A stretch of DNA of 64,000 nucleotides, from the NCBI GenBank assembly GCA_029261035.1, contig JAJDCD010000012.1, positions 208,719 through 272,718 of the forward strand, in the 5' to 3' direction. This DNA comes from Candidatus Omnitrophota bacterium (lineage in GTDB: Bacteria > Omnitrophota > Omnitrophia > Omnitrophales > JACROU01). Below the pieces are notes generated by a model. The model did no database searches, had not been told where the DNA came from, and worked only from the letters and a program-made list of their open reading frames with translations. Below, piece after piece: positions 51,406 through 61,469 of this stretch; positions within the stretch are counted from its first letter, which is position 1, and each line of letters opens with the position of its first letter. The translations under genes were made by a program, and so were the position numbers.

Positions 51406-53790
51406 CTACCTTCTCAACTTTCTTGAATTCCTAATAAAAATTCCTAATGGGAAAAATACTGCAAAAGCCATTCCTACACAATAGAGATAAATTAATTTCT
51501 TCCAGAAAGGCTTATATTTAAACTCAACAATATAATCTCCTACCGTCGGAATCTTAACCGCCTTAAAAAGCCCATTCGCTTTAACTAAAGTAGTCTCAGC
51601 GCCGTTCAGAAACACATGCCAACCTGGGTAGTAAAGATCACTGAGTACAAACACACCCGCTTGACTTACTTGCAATTGATACTTAATGTATTGATTTCTG
51701 TTTTCTATCTCTTCAGCATCCACTCGTTCCAAAGAACCCGAATTATCCCCTTCCCCTTTTCCATCAACATAAATCATCTTCTGAGGGTTAAACTCTCCCT
51801 GATCCAACAAGGTATAAAAATTTTCGTCGCTAACATACTGATAGTGATTTAAGAAGTAAGCCTTAGGCAATGGGTTCTGAATCTGATATAAATTAAAATT
51901 CTCATTTTTAGAGACTGGATTAAAATTTGAATTATTAAGAGTTATATCACTAGCAAGATAAGCCACATTCAAAAACTGTAAAAGTTTCACATACTTAGCT
52001 AACTTCTCCTCAGTCGCAAAAGCTAAATCCTGAGAATTATTCACATCCCCTATTCTGGCTAGAAAATCGTAATAGTTTTTCATGATTAAAGGCGTATAAC
52101 CTCCCGTTACGGGAACCCCTTCTAATATATTTGTAGAAGCGGGTAAAGGGAGACGGTCGTTAGCAACCACTGAAGAAGGCGCCCTATGAAGCCGCGCATT
52201 TCCTTCTTTTAACATGCTCACGATGTCAGCATCTGTTTTTACAAAACTGAGAGGTTCGTAATTGCCCTTCACACTGGTAATTCCATAGAAAAACAAATTA
52301 CCAAAGAGTAGAGCGACTAAAGCCACAAGCCCTGTTTTAGATTTTTTTCTTACTCCAAAGAATAAAACCCAAGCTAAAGAAAGAACCATAAAAATCACAA
52401 ACCCTAAGTTCCAAACGTCTTTTGGAGATATAAAGGTTAGAATCGCTTGATAGAGACCTCCGAAACGTTCAATGTAATTTGACAAAGGTTTAAAGTGAAT
52501 TTCCGGATTATAAAAATAAGACTCAATGAACCAGCGAAAAAACTCTTGTATCGGAATACTGAAAATTTTGAGAATCCAATACGACGCTAGCAAGCCTAAA
52601 ACACCCAACCCTGTTAAGAACACAAAGCTTGTCGCAGACTTTTTGATCACAGGGTCTCCAACATCACTCTGACGCCACTTCTCCACGCCAAAAGCAACCA
52701 AGATGGATAAAGCAAAGCCTAAAAAAAACAAAAACTTTGTTGGGACTCTAAAGCTATAGAATTGAGTTAATTTAATTAACCCTACAAATAACGGATTAAA
52801 CTTTCCTAAACAAAGTAAAAATGTGAGTACTGCAAAAAATATAAAAAAGATTTCTTTGGAAGTTTTAGGCTTAAACAGAGAAACTAAAACAAAAAACAAG
52901 CCTATGGCTCCTACATAAATCTCAGAACGAAGAAAGGCATCCCAGTTCGGAAAGAAAAGCGTTGATAAGGCAAAAGGGTTAAATGATCCAATATAAACAA
53001 AAGCCTCTGTAAAAGAAAATCGGTTAGAAAAAGTAGCCAACTCTAAAGTAGCTGCCAATTGAGGAGATGCAATAAATAAGCTTAAAACAAAAGCAAAAGA
53101 TAAAAGCATCATCTGAGTAAAAAATATTTTAAAGCTCTTTTCTTTGAAGTAATTCGCAATAGCAAACCATAAAAAATAAAACATGCTAAAAGAAATAGAA
53201 TAAACAGCATACTGTAAGTATCCCCCTAGAAATTGCATTGAAAACACAAGTCCTAAAAGAGGAGTAAGAAAATAACGTTTCTTCTCAACAATTTGATCCG
53301 CTATTATCAAAGTAAGTGGCAACCATATTAAAACTTTAAGAGAAATAATATTGTAATAATACCCCCCTTGAGATGTCCCAAACAAGAACACCAAGGCCCC
53401 CATAAAAGATGAAAATCGAGACAATTTAATAGAACGAAGATAAAAGTAGAAAAACAAAGCCCCTAGTAAGTAATGAAGCAAGATTCCATAGTTATACGCA
53501 GGAAATAATGGTAAGAAAAAATAAAAGAGCAAATTAAAAGGATAAAAGGCCCCTATCTGACCTTCTGCCAGCAAAGGAAAACCACAGTGAAAAAGACCAC
53601 ACCACCAAGGCAACTGCCCCATACGTATATTCTCTTGAAGAAAAGAAGCCCAAGGGAAATGCTGAACACGATGATCTCCACTGAGAAAACCCTTGGTCAG
53701 TAAAAACAACTCCGGAAAAAAAAGAAAAAGCGCCGAAGCAATAAGAACAATAAAGGTGAATTCTTTTTTCCATTCAAATGTTTGTTTCAA
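51406..53790 (-). CDS. YfhO family membrane protein
   Basis: A 794-residue membrane protein with about 13-14 hydrophobic helices. The N-terminal loop FLSGDHRVQHFPWASFLQEN has the acidic residue expected of GT-C enzymes. The C-terminal periplasmic domain ends LSDLYYPGWHVFLNGAETTL then a last TM, the hallmark of YfhO. In Firmicutes YfhO glycosylates lipoteichoic acid using a lipid-phosphate sugar. Here it would use the DPM1-like product to decorate a surface polymer. Confidence 0.87.
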   Translation of the reverse strand: MKQTFEWKKEFTFIVLIASALFLFFPELFLLTKGFLSGDHRVQHFPWASFLQENIRMGQLPWWCGLFHCGFPLLAEGQIGAFYPFNLLFYFFLPLFPAYNYGILLHYLLGALFFYFYLRSIKLSRFSSFMGALVFLFGTSQGGYYYNIISLKVLIWLPLTLIIADQIVEKKRYFLTPLLGLVFSMQFLGGYLQYAVYSISFSMFYFLWFAIANYFKEKSFKIFFTQMMLLSFAFVLSLFIASPQLAATLELATFSNRFSFTEAFVYIGSFNPFALSTLFFPNWDAFLRSEIYVGAIGLFFVLVSLFKPKTSKEIFFIFFAVLTFLLCLGKFNPLFVGLIKLTQFYSFRVPTKFLFFLGFALSILVAFGVEKWRQSDVGDPVIKKSATSFVFLTGLGVLGLLASYWILKIFSIPIQEFFRWFIESYFYNPEIHFKPLSNYIERFGGLYQAILTFISPKDVWNLGFVIFMVLSLAWVLFFGVRKKSKTGLVALVALLFGNLFFYGITSVKGNYEPLSFVKTDADIVSMLKEGNARLHRAPSSVVANDRLPLPASTNILEGVPVTGGYTPLIMKNYYDFLARIGDVNNSQDLAFATEEKLAKYVKLLQFLNVAYLASDITLNNSNFNPVSKNENFNLYQIQNPLPKAYFLNHYQYVSDENFYTLLDQGEFNPQKMIYVDGKGEGDNSGSLERVDAEEIENRNQYIKYQLQVSQAGVFVLSDLYYPGWHVFLNGAETTLVKANGLFKAVKIPTVGDYIVEFKYKPFWKKLIYLYCVGMAFAVFFPLGIFIRNSRKLRR

Positions 53791-53805
53791 AAATATACTC
53801 CTAAA

Positions 53806-55491
53806 CTAAATTGAATAAACTTCTACAATCTGACCATTCCGATCTCTTTGAAGTAATTCACTCCATAAAAAAGGAGCTCCCGTAAGCGGTTGTGGGTCTA
53901 AGGGGTATACTATCGATTCGTCTTCGTAAGGCGAAAATCGTTTCACTCGTTTAGCCGTACCCGCTAAATCAGCAACAAATTGCGGCTGATCTTCTTTACT
54001 TACCTTTTCAATCAAAACATAATTAATGCCCATCTCTTTTAAAACGTTTATATCATAAGGAATTCTAGGCTCAGAGAATAAAGGTGGAGACTCGTTTAAA
54101 TTTTCGCTCAAGTAAAACAACTCAAAACCTTCCGGTTTTGTTTTTTTCTGTTCTAACATAAATTGAATTCTCTTTTTTTGAAAATCACTATAATTCTCAG
54201 ATTGTTTTGCTATCTCTTGTTTGCCCAAGAGCTGTTTTTCATTTAAAGGTAATCGAGGTATAAAGAAAGGCGTTCCTAAAGCTAATTTAGAATCTTTAGG
54301 CAAGTTAGCGACAACCCATTCATAAGCAATAGAACGAACATCTTTTTTTATTAACAGCTGATCCAACAAAACTGATTTTGTTAACGAAGGGGCAATCAAG
54401 ATAAGGACAAAGCCAACAGAAACCCAGTTGGAAAACGAAGCAAAACGGAAGAGTGAATTAACAAAATAAGCGCTAAAAATAATTAAAAAAGGAATCAAAG
54501 GTAAAACGTAACGATCATAAGGCTGGCCCATAAAAACAATCACAACATAGTAAGAAAGCACAAAACTTAAAAGAACAAACATCCCTTTATCTAAACGCAA
54601 AAAAGAAACGATAATCCCCAATACCGCAGTCCAAAACAAAGGCTGAGTCATCCCCTCCATCAAAGAATACTGAATGTGGTGCAACCACCCCGTATAGCCC
54701 TGAGAGCCTGCCTGCCCTGATAGCTCAGAAAAGAACGCTCTATAATCCAAAACGGCGTAAGGATTCAGCAATGCAAACGTAATCAAAGAAATAAATGCTG
54801 CAGCCCAAAGAGGCCAATAAAATATAAGTCGGAAAGAAAACCCAACACGAAGAGTATGCGCAACCAGAAAAGGAATAAGAATAAAGACCCCGTTATATTT
54901 AAACGCCACAGCCGTCCCTAGCAACATTCCGAAAATAAGATAGGCTCTTCGATTTGCATCAATTAAAACTGAAAAAATAGAAAAGAATGCTGCAATCAAA
55001 ACACACATCAAAGGCATATCTGCATAAACAAAATGCGAGTCCCGAACATGCAAAAAACAAACGGATAAAAACAAAGCCGCAAACAACCCAACAGACAAAG
55101 AAATATATCGTTTGCAAAGTTTATAAACGAGGTAAACTGAGAACGTTCCTAAAAATACTCCAAAGACCATACGTGCAATCAAATAAAAAGAAGACGGATC
55201 TTGCAGAAAAAACTGAACAAACCCTTCTTTCCCCTCAATCAAACCCAATAGATTCATCACAACAAACTGAATCCCATAAAAAAAGAAAAGTAAATAACTT
55301 GTTAAAGGAGGAATCTTAAAGAAGTACGGGTTAAAATCTAGATTCCCATAAGAAAGAGCATGATTCACCACAATAGGCTCATCCGCATGATAAAGAAACG
55401 GCAACCCAAAGCAAACCCCAACAAACCTCAACCCAAAAGCCAAGATCAATATCAACGGCAAATAAACAGACGCCCGAGACTCCAACTTCAT
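53806..55491 (-). CDS. Dolichyl-phosphate-mannose-protein mannosyltransferase-like (GT39)
   Basis: A 561-residue membrane protein with about 12 helices. FLYHADEPIVVNHALSYG at about residue 35-52 holds the Asp-Glu catalytic pair of GT39 enzymes, and GMLLGTAVAFKYNGVFILIP is typical. The C-terminal about 160 residues are soluble. It is the promoter-proximal gene of the minus-strand glycan run. Upstream lie a heptamer array 17 nt before the ATG and composite element copy 3. Confidence 0.85.
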   Translation of the reverse strand: MKLESRASVYLPLILILAFGLRFVGVCFGLPFLYHADEPIVVNHALSYGNLDFNPYFFKIPPLTSYLLFFFYGIQFVVMNLLGLIEGKEGFVQFFLQDPSSFYLIARMVFGVFLGTFSVYLVYKLCKRYISLSVGLFAALFLSVCFLHVRDSHFVYADMPLMCVLIAAFFSIFSVLIDANRRAYLIFGMLLGTAVAFKYNGVFILIPFLVAHTLRVGFSFRLIFYWPLWAAAFISLITFALLNPYAVLDYRAFFSELSGQAGSQGYTGWLHHIQYSLMEGMTQPLFWTAVLGIIVSFLRLDKGMFVLLSFVLSYYVVIVFMGQPYDRYVLPLIPFLIIFSAYFVNSLFRFASFSNWVSVGFVLILIAPSLTKSVLLDQLLIKKDVRSIAYEWVVANLPKDSKLALGTPFFIPRLPLNEKQLLGKQEIAKQSENYSDFQKKRIQFMLEQKKTKPEGFELFYLSENLNESPPLFSEPRIPYDINVLKEMGINYVLIEKVSKEDQPQFVADLAGTAKRVKRFSPYEDESIVYPLDPQPLTGAPFLWSELLQRDRNGQIVEVYSI

Positions 55492-55508
55492 CCATACCCC
55501 CCAATTTA

Positions 55509-55536
55509 TAGCTGATAGCTATCAGCCATTAGCTTT
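55509..55536 (-). repeat. Heptanucleotide array upstream of the GT39 gene
   Basis: TAGCTGA-TAGCTAT-CAGCCAT-TAGCTTT, four 7-nt units, ending 17 nt before the ATG at 55491. The same type and distance occur upstream of tatD. Confidence 0.7.
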
Positions 55537-55658
55537 TCACCTGTCAACAAAGCGACAGATCCGCCATATTTATGGCGGTCACTTAATCCTAATTCTCATA
55601 ACATAACAACGAATGCTTTTATCCCAGAGCACCACAAAATAGCTAACAACAAAAATGC

Positions 55659-55852
55659 GTTTCGTTATTTAATTAATAACGAAACACCCTAAACCCCAGA
55701 AACAATATGGGCTCGACGCCCATCTTGTTTCAACCCCCTACACACCCCACAAGCGTTCATAACTTAAAAGAAAATGCTGCATCCCCGCCGCGAGTTCACA
55801 AAAATCGCATTTCAATTTTTGTACTGTCTGAGCGCCGGGGATGCAGCATTTT
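55659..55852 (-). repeat. Composite three-hairpin intergenic element, copy 3
   Basis: Hairpin A (55659-55685) has stem GTTTCGTTATT. Hairpin B (55699-55731) has stem GAAACAA.ATGGG and loop GCTCGACG. Hairpin C (55771-55852) has outer stem AAAATGCTGCATCCCCG and the same internal loop. Compared with copy 1, G/C swaps in hairpin B and the TGCTG/CAGCA change in hairpin C are compensated on the other arm. It lies in the 420-nt divergent gap between GT39 and the plus-strand GT-C gene, which holds no ORF. Confidence 0.8.
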
Positions 55853-55896
55853 CCAAACAAACCAAACCATTTTCCCCTACCCCAACATAAACCTTC

Positions 55897-55905
55897 TGCT
55901 ATAAT
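55897..55905 (+). promoter_or_regulatory. Extended -10 promoter giving a leaderless transcript
   Basis: TGCTATAAT (extended -10) ends 6 nt before the A of the ATG at 55912. There is no Shine-Dalgarno sequence, so transcription would begin at or next to the start codon. No good -35 is seen, as is common with extended -10 promoters. Confidence 0.6.
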
Positions 55906-55911
55906 ACCCCA

Positions 55912-57504
55912 ATGAAAACAAGAACACACGCAGCAATTATATTCTCAATAGGCTTCTCTCTCTGGTTCTTCCTTATCCAGAACCTCCCATTCACTCTCGG
56001 AGACGACCTAAACGTAATCAGCTTCTCAATTCAAAAAAACTGGGCAACCCTAATAAAAGCATTCCTCAATCCGCTGACTCCAGCCCTCTATGTCCACGGA
56101 GAAATCAGCTTAGAAACCACAAGAACCTTACAACCCATCCTCTTTAAGCTCTGCCATCAAATCTTCGGTTACTCCGCGCCCGCATTTGATATGATCAAAA
56201 TCATTGGCATGGCCCTTACTGGCACTTTTGTTTTCTTATGGATACAAAAACTTAACAAAAACACATTCATTTCCTATTTAGGAACACTCATCTTCTTAAC
56301 AGCAGCTCCCCTTTACCGAGGCGTTAATTGGATTGCCGACCTAGATATCTTAGCCCAATGGGGCACAATCGCTGCAAGCTATTTATTCATAAGCTATTAT
56401 ATATCGAGTACTGAAAATTCAAACAGAAATAAACAGAGCACTTCCCGCTTTATATACACTCTACTAGGGATTATCTGCTTTTATTGGATTGGAATGAAAC
56501 TAAAAGAAACAGGACGCCTCTTTCCTCTCATTGCTCTATGCTTTATTCTCGTAGATCAGAACGTTCGACTCTTTAGCTGGTTCAAGTCTTCAAAAAAGAA
56601 TTTGGCTCTTTTTAGTGCCGTTTCTCTACTCATCTTTACTGTAATCCCAGTATCAACACAACATACCGTCATAGATGAAAGAGCCAGCTCCGTCACCTCA
56701 GCATTTCAAATTAACAATATCCCTTATGCTCTTTGGAACAACCCTCTGAGTAACCATATTCCTTCCGATCTAGCTTCAATGCTTTTCTGGGGACTCTTTT
56801 TACTTACGCCTATTTTATTCTTATTTATTTTCATTCAATGGCTCCGAAAGAAATTAGCCCGAAACCATTTCCAACTGATATTATTCACTTTAATTTGGAG
56901 CTCAGCTGCATTGTGCGCACTTTGCCTTGGCTTTCACCTAACTGAGAACGAACGTTATCTATCAACACTCATCGTTCCCTTCATTCTATTTTTATTTCTT
57001 TTAATTAGCTCCACATCATCATTTTTATCAAAAAAAGCTAAAACCCTTTTTCTTTTGACTATCTTTATACTTTCTGTAATTCCCATTCAAAGAAACATAG
57101 ACTCTATTGTTTTCATCAAAAAACTGTATGACAATCGAAATATTGCAGATTGGAAAGGAACACAAATTATATTCGAGGATCTTTACAATAAAGAAGCCAC
57201 TGCAGAAAATTTAGTCGATTTCTATCAAGGAAATCCTCCCTACTCCAAAAAACTCTTTCATGAATCCAGAGTCAAGCAATGGGATAGCTCTGTGGCTTCA
57301 GACATAAATACGGTAAGAAAAATTGCAAAGGATTGGGGTTCGGCTTTCGTTATTTCGTTTGATAAGAACCTCTACACCAATGAAAACGATGTAACCTTAA
57401 TCAAAGAATCCGACACTCGAATTGGCAGTCTATACACCACACTCATGCCTCTAATTAAAAAGAAAAGTCTGCAGAAGTTTTACGTTTACAGAATCACTAG
57501 CTAA
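55912..57504 (+). CDS. Large membrane protein, possible GT-C glycosyltransferase
   Basis: A 530-residue protein with about 11-12 hydrophobic helices and a soluble C-terminal segment of about 110 residues. The first loop (PFTLGDDLNVISFSIQKN) has the acidic pair in the position used by GT-C enzymes, but no family signature is clear. It is the only plus-strand gene in the glycan locus. Its stop is 1 nt from the stop of the convergent methyltransferase gene. Function is inferred only from topology and location. Confidence 0.72.
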   Translation: MKTRTHAAIIFSIGFSLWFFLIQNLPFTLGDDLNVISFSIQKNWATLIKAFLNPLTPALYVHGEISLETTRTLQPILFKLCHQIFGYSAPAFDMIKIIGMALTGTFVFLWIQKLNKNTFISYLGTLIFLTAAPLYRGVNWIADLDILAQWGTIAASYLFISYYISSTENSNRNKQSTSRFIYTLLGIICFYWIGMKLKETGRLFPLIALCFILVDQNVRLFSWFKSSKKNLALFSAVSLLIFTVIPVSTQHTVIDERASSVTSAFQINNIPYALWNNPLSNHIPSDLASMLFWGLFLLTPILFLFIFIQWLRKKLARNHFQLILFTLIWSSAALCALCLGFHLTENERYLSTLIVPFILFLFLLISSTSSFLSKKAKTLFLLTIFILSVIPIQRNIDSIVFIKKLYDNRNIADWKGTQIIFEDLYNKEATAENLVDFYQGNPPYSKKLFHESRVKQWDSSVASDINTVRKIAKDWGSAFVISFDKNLYTNENDVTLIKESDTRIGSLYTTLMPLIKKKSLQKFYVYRITS

Positions 57505-57505
57505 C

Positions 57506-58399
57506 CTATCGCTTTTTAGCGATAACAAGTTGAATATCCCAGGGGTTGCAATAGAATTTTACATTTGAGAGACGAGTGAGCTTAAAAAATCCATCAATGA
57601 ATTTAGAAAGAAGTGGAAAGTAAAGCCCCAAACGATTAGCGAAAAATTCAAAAGAGATATACTTCCCCGCAAATTTATTACTAATCAATTCAAAACCCAA
57701 AGACTCTACACATTGATTTAAATCTTTTTTAGAAAAATAATAGAGATGTTCATGATCCTTGAAGCCCATCCATTTATTACCAAATAGTTTGGCAGGAAGA
57801 CTAGAAAAGTCTGGAGTAGCCATAATCAAAATGCCGTCCTTTTTCAACAAAGAGTAAGCCTTTTCGATATCTTGCTTTGGGGTTGTGGAATGCTCGATAT
57901 AATCCCACATAGTAATCAAATCATAATGGTTCTCTTCGCTTTGTAAGTTCTGAAATAAACCTAGATGCCCCTTAAAGCCCTCCGATTTAATATGGTCAAT
58001 GCAGTATTCGGAAATATCTAGACCTTCAGCACTCCAACCTCTTTCTCTAGCAACCTCAATAAAAAAACCTAAAGCACACCCAATATCTAAAGCCTTTCCT
58101 TTTGAAGGAATAAACTTTTCTATTTCTTTCAATCGCTTATGAAAGGTTCTCTTAATTAAAGGCTTATCTCTTAAATAGTCACAATATCCTTTTTCCCCAG
58201 AAGAGTCGCTATTAAAGTAATGCTCAGAATAAAACTGCTGTAAGGCACTATCAGGAAGTCTTTCCTCTAAATGAGCAACACCACAACCTGTGCAACTCAC
58301 AACTTTCAACTCCTGAATGAGAGGTTCCGCCTCTAAAGTCCCACAAAAGTCACATTCCATTTTTTCTAATGTTAATTCAGATACGCTCAAATCGGCCAC
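57506..58399 (-). CDS. Zinc-ribbon SAM-dependent methyltransferase
   Basis: A 297-residue third paralogue, with CDFCGTLEAE...CTGCGVAHLEERLPD zinc-ribbon, SAM motif ALDIGCALGFFIEVARERGW, LITMWDYIEHSTTPKQDI and ILIMATPDFSSL. The architecture is the same as that of the 36201 and 48501 genes. An internal ATG just before CDFCG is an alternative start. Likely modifies the surface glycan. Confidence 0.86.
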   Translation of the reverse strand: MADLSVSELTLEKMECDFCGTLEAEPLIQELKVVSCTGCGVAHLEERLPDSALQQFYSEHYFNSDSSGEKGYCDYLRDKPLIKRTFHKRLKEIEKFIPSKGKALDIGCALGFFIEVARERGWSAEGLDISEYCIDHIKSEGFKGHLGLFQNLQSEENHYDLITMWDYIEHSTTPKQDIEKAYSLLKKDGILIMATPDFSSLPAKLFGNKWMGFKDHEHLYYFSKKDLNQCVESLGFELISNKFAGKYISFEFFANRLGLYFPLLSKFIDGFFKLTRLSNVKFYCNPWDIQLVIAKKR

Positions 58400-58429
58400 A
58401 CCAACTCCCTCTTCAGCTTAAGTAATCAA

Positions 58430-58458
58430 TTGACACAAGCTATACACCATTCTATAAT
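58430..58458 (+). promoter_or_regulatory. Consensus sigma70 promoter for tRNA-fMet
   Basis: TTGACA and TATAAT, both exact consensus, separated by exactly 17 nt. Predicted start is about 44 nt before the tRNA. Confidence 0.9.
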
Positions 58459-58508
58459 AGCCGTCTTTGCAATTTTACAAAAAAATCAGCAAATTTCAAA
58501 CATTTTAT

Positions 58509-58585
<77 letters not shown>

Positions 58586-58588
58586 ATT

Positions 58589-58882
58589 CTAAGAATTCAC
58601 TTCTCGTTGTTCCCTTTGAACTACCTTATAGAGCACTTCCCCAGGCTTAACCATACCCAGATCTTCTCTTAATACTTTTTCTAAATATTTGGTGTCTGTT
58701 CGAAGTAAAAGCGCTTGTTTTTCCAATTCTAAATTTTGGAGTTTGACTTGTTCTATTTCTTTAGCGAGTTGAATATTTTTTTCTTTAAGCTGTCTCATTT
58801 GAGTAAAACTAGGAAGATACAGAGATATGACAAAGATGAGAACTCCAGAAATAATACTGAAGGTTAGGATTTTACGCAACAT
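58589..58882 (-). CDS. FtsB/DivIC-like septum formation protein
   Basis: A 97-residue single-pass protein from ATG 58882. It has a short basic N-terminus (MLRK), TM helix at about 5-22 and a coiled coil (about 28-65, MRQLKEKNIQLAKEIEQVKL). It ends LEKVLREDLGMVKPGEVLYK, the FtsB/DivIC signature. FtsB with FtsL and FtsQ activates septal synthesis. It is downstream of eno, the usual eno-ftsB order. A truncated tandem copy lies directly upstream. The frame extends to 58912 through repeat-derived codons. Confidence 0.87.
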   Translation of the reverse strand: MLRKILTFSIISGVLIFVISLYLPSFTQMRQLKEKNIQLAKEIEQVKLQNLELEKQALLLRTDTKYLEKVLREDLGMVKPGEVLYKVVQREQREVNS

Positions 58883-58901
58883 GGGGATGAACTTTCTTTG
58901 G

Positions 58902-58949
58902 GTGACAGTCACTTAATATAAGTAACATAATTAAGCTAGTGACAGTCAC
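58902..58949. repeat. GTGACAGTCAC palindrome pair between the two ftsB copies
   Basis: GTGACAGTCAC occurs at 58902-58912 and 58939-58949, framing a TTAATATAAGTAACATAATTAA palindromic centre. It sits exactly where the upstream ftsB copy breaks off. Confidence 0.75.
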
Positions 58950-59045
58950 CAGTTGTCCCACTTGGGTAAAACTGGGAAGATATAAAGATATGATGAAAAT
59001 AATGATTCCAAATACAATGGAAAAGGTAAGAATTTTGCGTAGCAT
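58950..59045 (-). pseudogene. Truncated tandem duplicate of the ftsB N-terminus
   Basis: The 32 residues from MLRKILTFSIVFGIIIF to FTQVGQL are nearly the same as residues 1-32 of the intact ftsB-like protein downstream. The copy then enters the GTGACAGTCAC repeat and stops at 58872 after repeat-encoded residues. The coiled coil and C-terminal signature are lost, so it cannot replace ftsB, although it could still yield a short membrane peptide. Confidence 0.75.
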
Positions 59046-59055
59046 GAGAACCTCT

Positions 59056-59128
59056 GAAGTCAGAAGTCGGAAGTCAGACAACAGAAAAAAGCTATTTCTG
59101 ACTTCTGTCGTCTGACCTCTGTCTTCAG
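59056..59128. repeat. Inverted pair of heptanucleotide arrays between eno and ftsB copies
   Basis: GAAGTCA-GAAGTCG-GAAGTCA-GAC (59056-59079) faces TCTGACT-TCTGTCG-TCTGACC-TCTGTCT-TCAG (59097-59128). The two arms can form a long imperfect hairpin just after the eno stop (59132), and could act as its 3' end. Confidence 0.75.
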
Positions 59129-59131
59129 TTA

Positions 59132-60478
<1,347 letters not shown>

Positions 60479-60505
60479 TTACGTTAAACGAATAGCTAAA
60501 TTAGC

Positions 60506-61117
60506 TTACCTTAAAACTTTATTACCCTTCAATTTTATTTTCCCTTCAAAAACATTTTTAAGTGCTTTTGGGAAAATTTCATATTCTGCTTCATGAATTC
60601 TTTTTTCAAATTGAGCCAAGCTATCTTTCGATTTTAATTCCACCGTTGCTTGATCGATAATAGGTCCACTGTCGACCTCTGGAACAACGTAATGAACCGT
60701 CACACCACTAACTTTCACCCCATACTGATACGCATCTTTAATACTAAAGGCTCCCTTAAATGATGGAAGTAATGAGGGGTGAATATTAATAATTCTATTT
60801 TTAAAGGCCTTTATGAATGCTGTTGACAGGATTCTCATATAACCCGCCAATATCACATAATCTACTTTTTCGCTCTTCAGAAGCTTCAACAACTGATTTT
60901 CATAAGCTTTTTTATTTTTAAATTCTTTAGGATCGAAAGAATAAAATGGAACCCCTAATTTCTTAGCTCTTGTAAGCACTTTTGCCTTAGGTTTATCACT
61001 AAACACAAAAGCCAAATGAGCTTTGAGCTTTCTCTTTTTGATAGATAAAATTATATTCTCGGCATTAGCCCCATTTCCTGAAGCCAAGATAGCAATCGTC
61101 TTTAATTTCTTAGTCAT
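60506..61117 (-). CDS. purN: Phosphoribosylglycinamide formyltransferase
   Basis: Transfers a formyl group from 10-formyl-THF to GAR in purine synthesis. Its 203 residues have ILASGNGANAENII at the phosphate-binding N-terminus, YVILAGYMRILS, catalytic INIHPSLLPSFKG and VTVHYVVPEVDSGPII. It is 42 nt upstream of eno. A TAGCG-type heptamer array lies 18 nt before its ATG. Confidence 0.95.
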   Translation of the reverse strand: MTKKLKTIAILASGNGANAENIILSIKKRKLKAHLAFVFSDKPKAKVLTRAKKLGVPFYSFDPKEFKNKKAYENQLLKLLKSEKVDYVILAGYMRILSTAFIKAFKNRIINIHPSLLPSFKGAFSIKDAYQYGVKVSGVTVHYVVPEVDSGPIIDQATVELKSKDSLAQFEKRIHEAEYEIFPKALKNVFEGKIKLKGNKVLR

Positions 61118-61135
61118 ATCTCACCTTTTGTCTAC

Positions 61136-61166
61136 TAGCGGATAGCGCATAGCGTTTAGCGGATAG
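61136..61166 (-). repeat. Heptanucleotide array upstream of purN
   Basis: TAGCGGA-TAGCGCA-TAGCGTT-TAGCGGA-TAG, four and a half 7-nt units, ending 18 nt before the purN start codon. Confidence 0.75.
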
Positions 61167-61247
61167 TATAAATCCTATTTCTATATCAACACCACCACCA
61201 ACGCTTTTATCCCTTAACTTACATAACTTCATGTCAATAATATAAGC

Positions 61248-61436
61248 GTTTCGTTATTTAGACAAATAACGAAACACGATAAACCCAGGCAATAAAAGTG
61301 CTCGATGTACTTTTGTTGCCAACCCTCTTCATCCCCACTAGTTTTTACAACTTTCAAGGAAAACAGTGTGCCCTCGCCGCGAGTTGCGCAGGCCAAAGGC
61401 CGAGCATGTCTGAGCGCCGAGGGCACACTGTTTTCC
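61248..61436 (-). repeat. Composite three-hairpin intergenic element, copy 4
   Basis: Hairpin A (61248-61275) has stem GTTTCGTTATTT. Hairpin B (61288-61320) has stem GGCAA.AAAAGT and loop GCTCGATGT. Hairpin C (61358-61436) has outer stem GGAAAACAGTGTGCCCTCG with the same internal-loop motif (CCGCGAGTT opposite TGTCTGAGCG) and a different apical stem (GGCC/GGCC). Stems B and C share little primary sequence with the other copies yet pair fully. It fills the 352-nt gap between rsmI (stop 33 nt away) and purN. Confidence 0.8.
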
Positions 61437-61469
61437 GAACAACCACTATTTTTAATTACGCCATTAAAT

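Noticed and set aside
51037-51426. Plus-strand ORF of 129 codons opposite the 49548-51401 gene
   Set aside because: Antisense to codons for hydrophobic helices; such frames stay open by composition and show no domain.
54987-55319. Plus-strand ORF of 110 codons opposite the GT39 gene
   Set aside because: Lys/Gln/Thr-rich low-complexity translation of an antisense membrane-protein frame, with no ribosome site.
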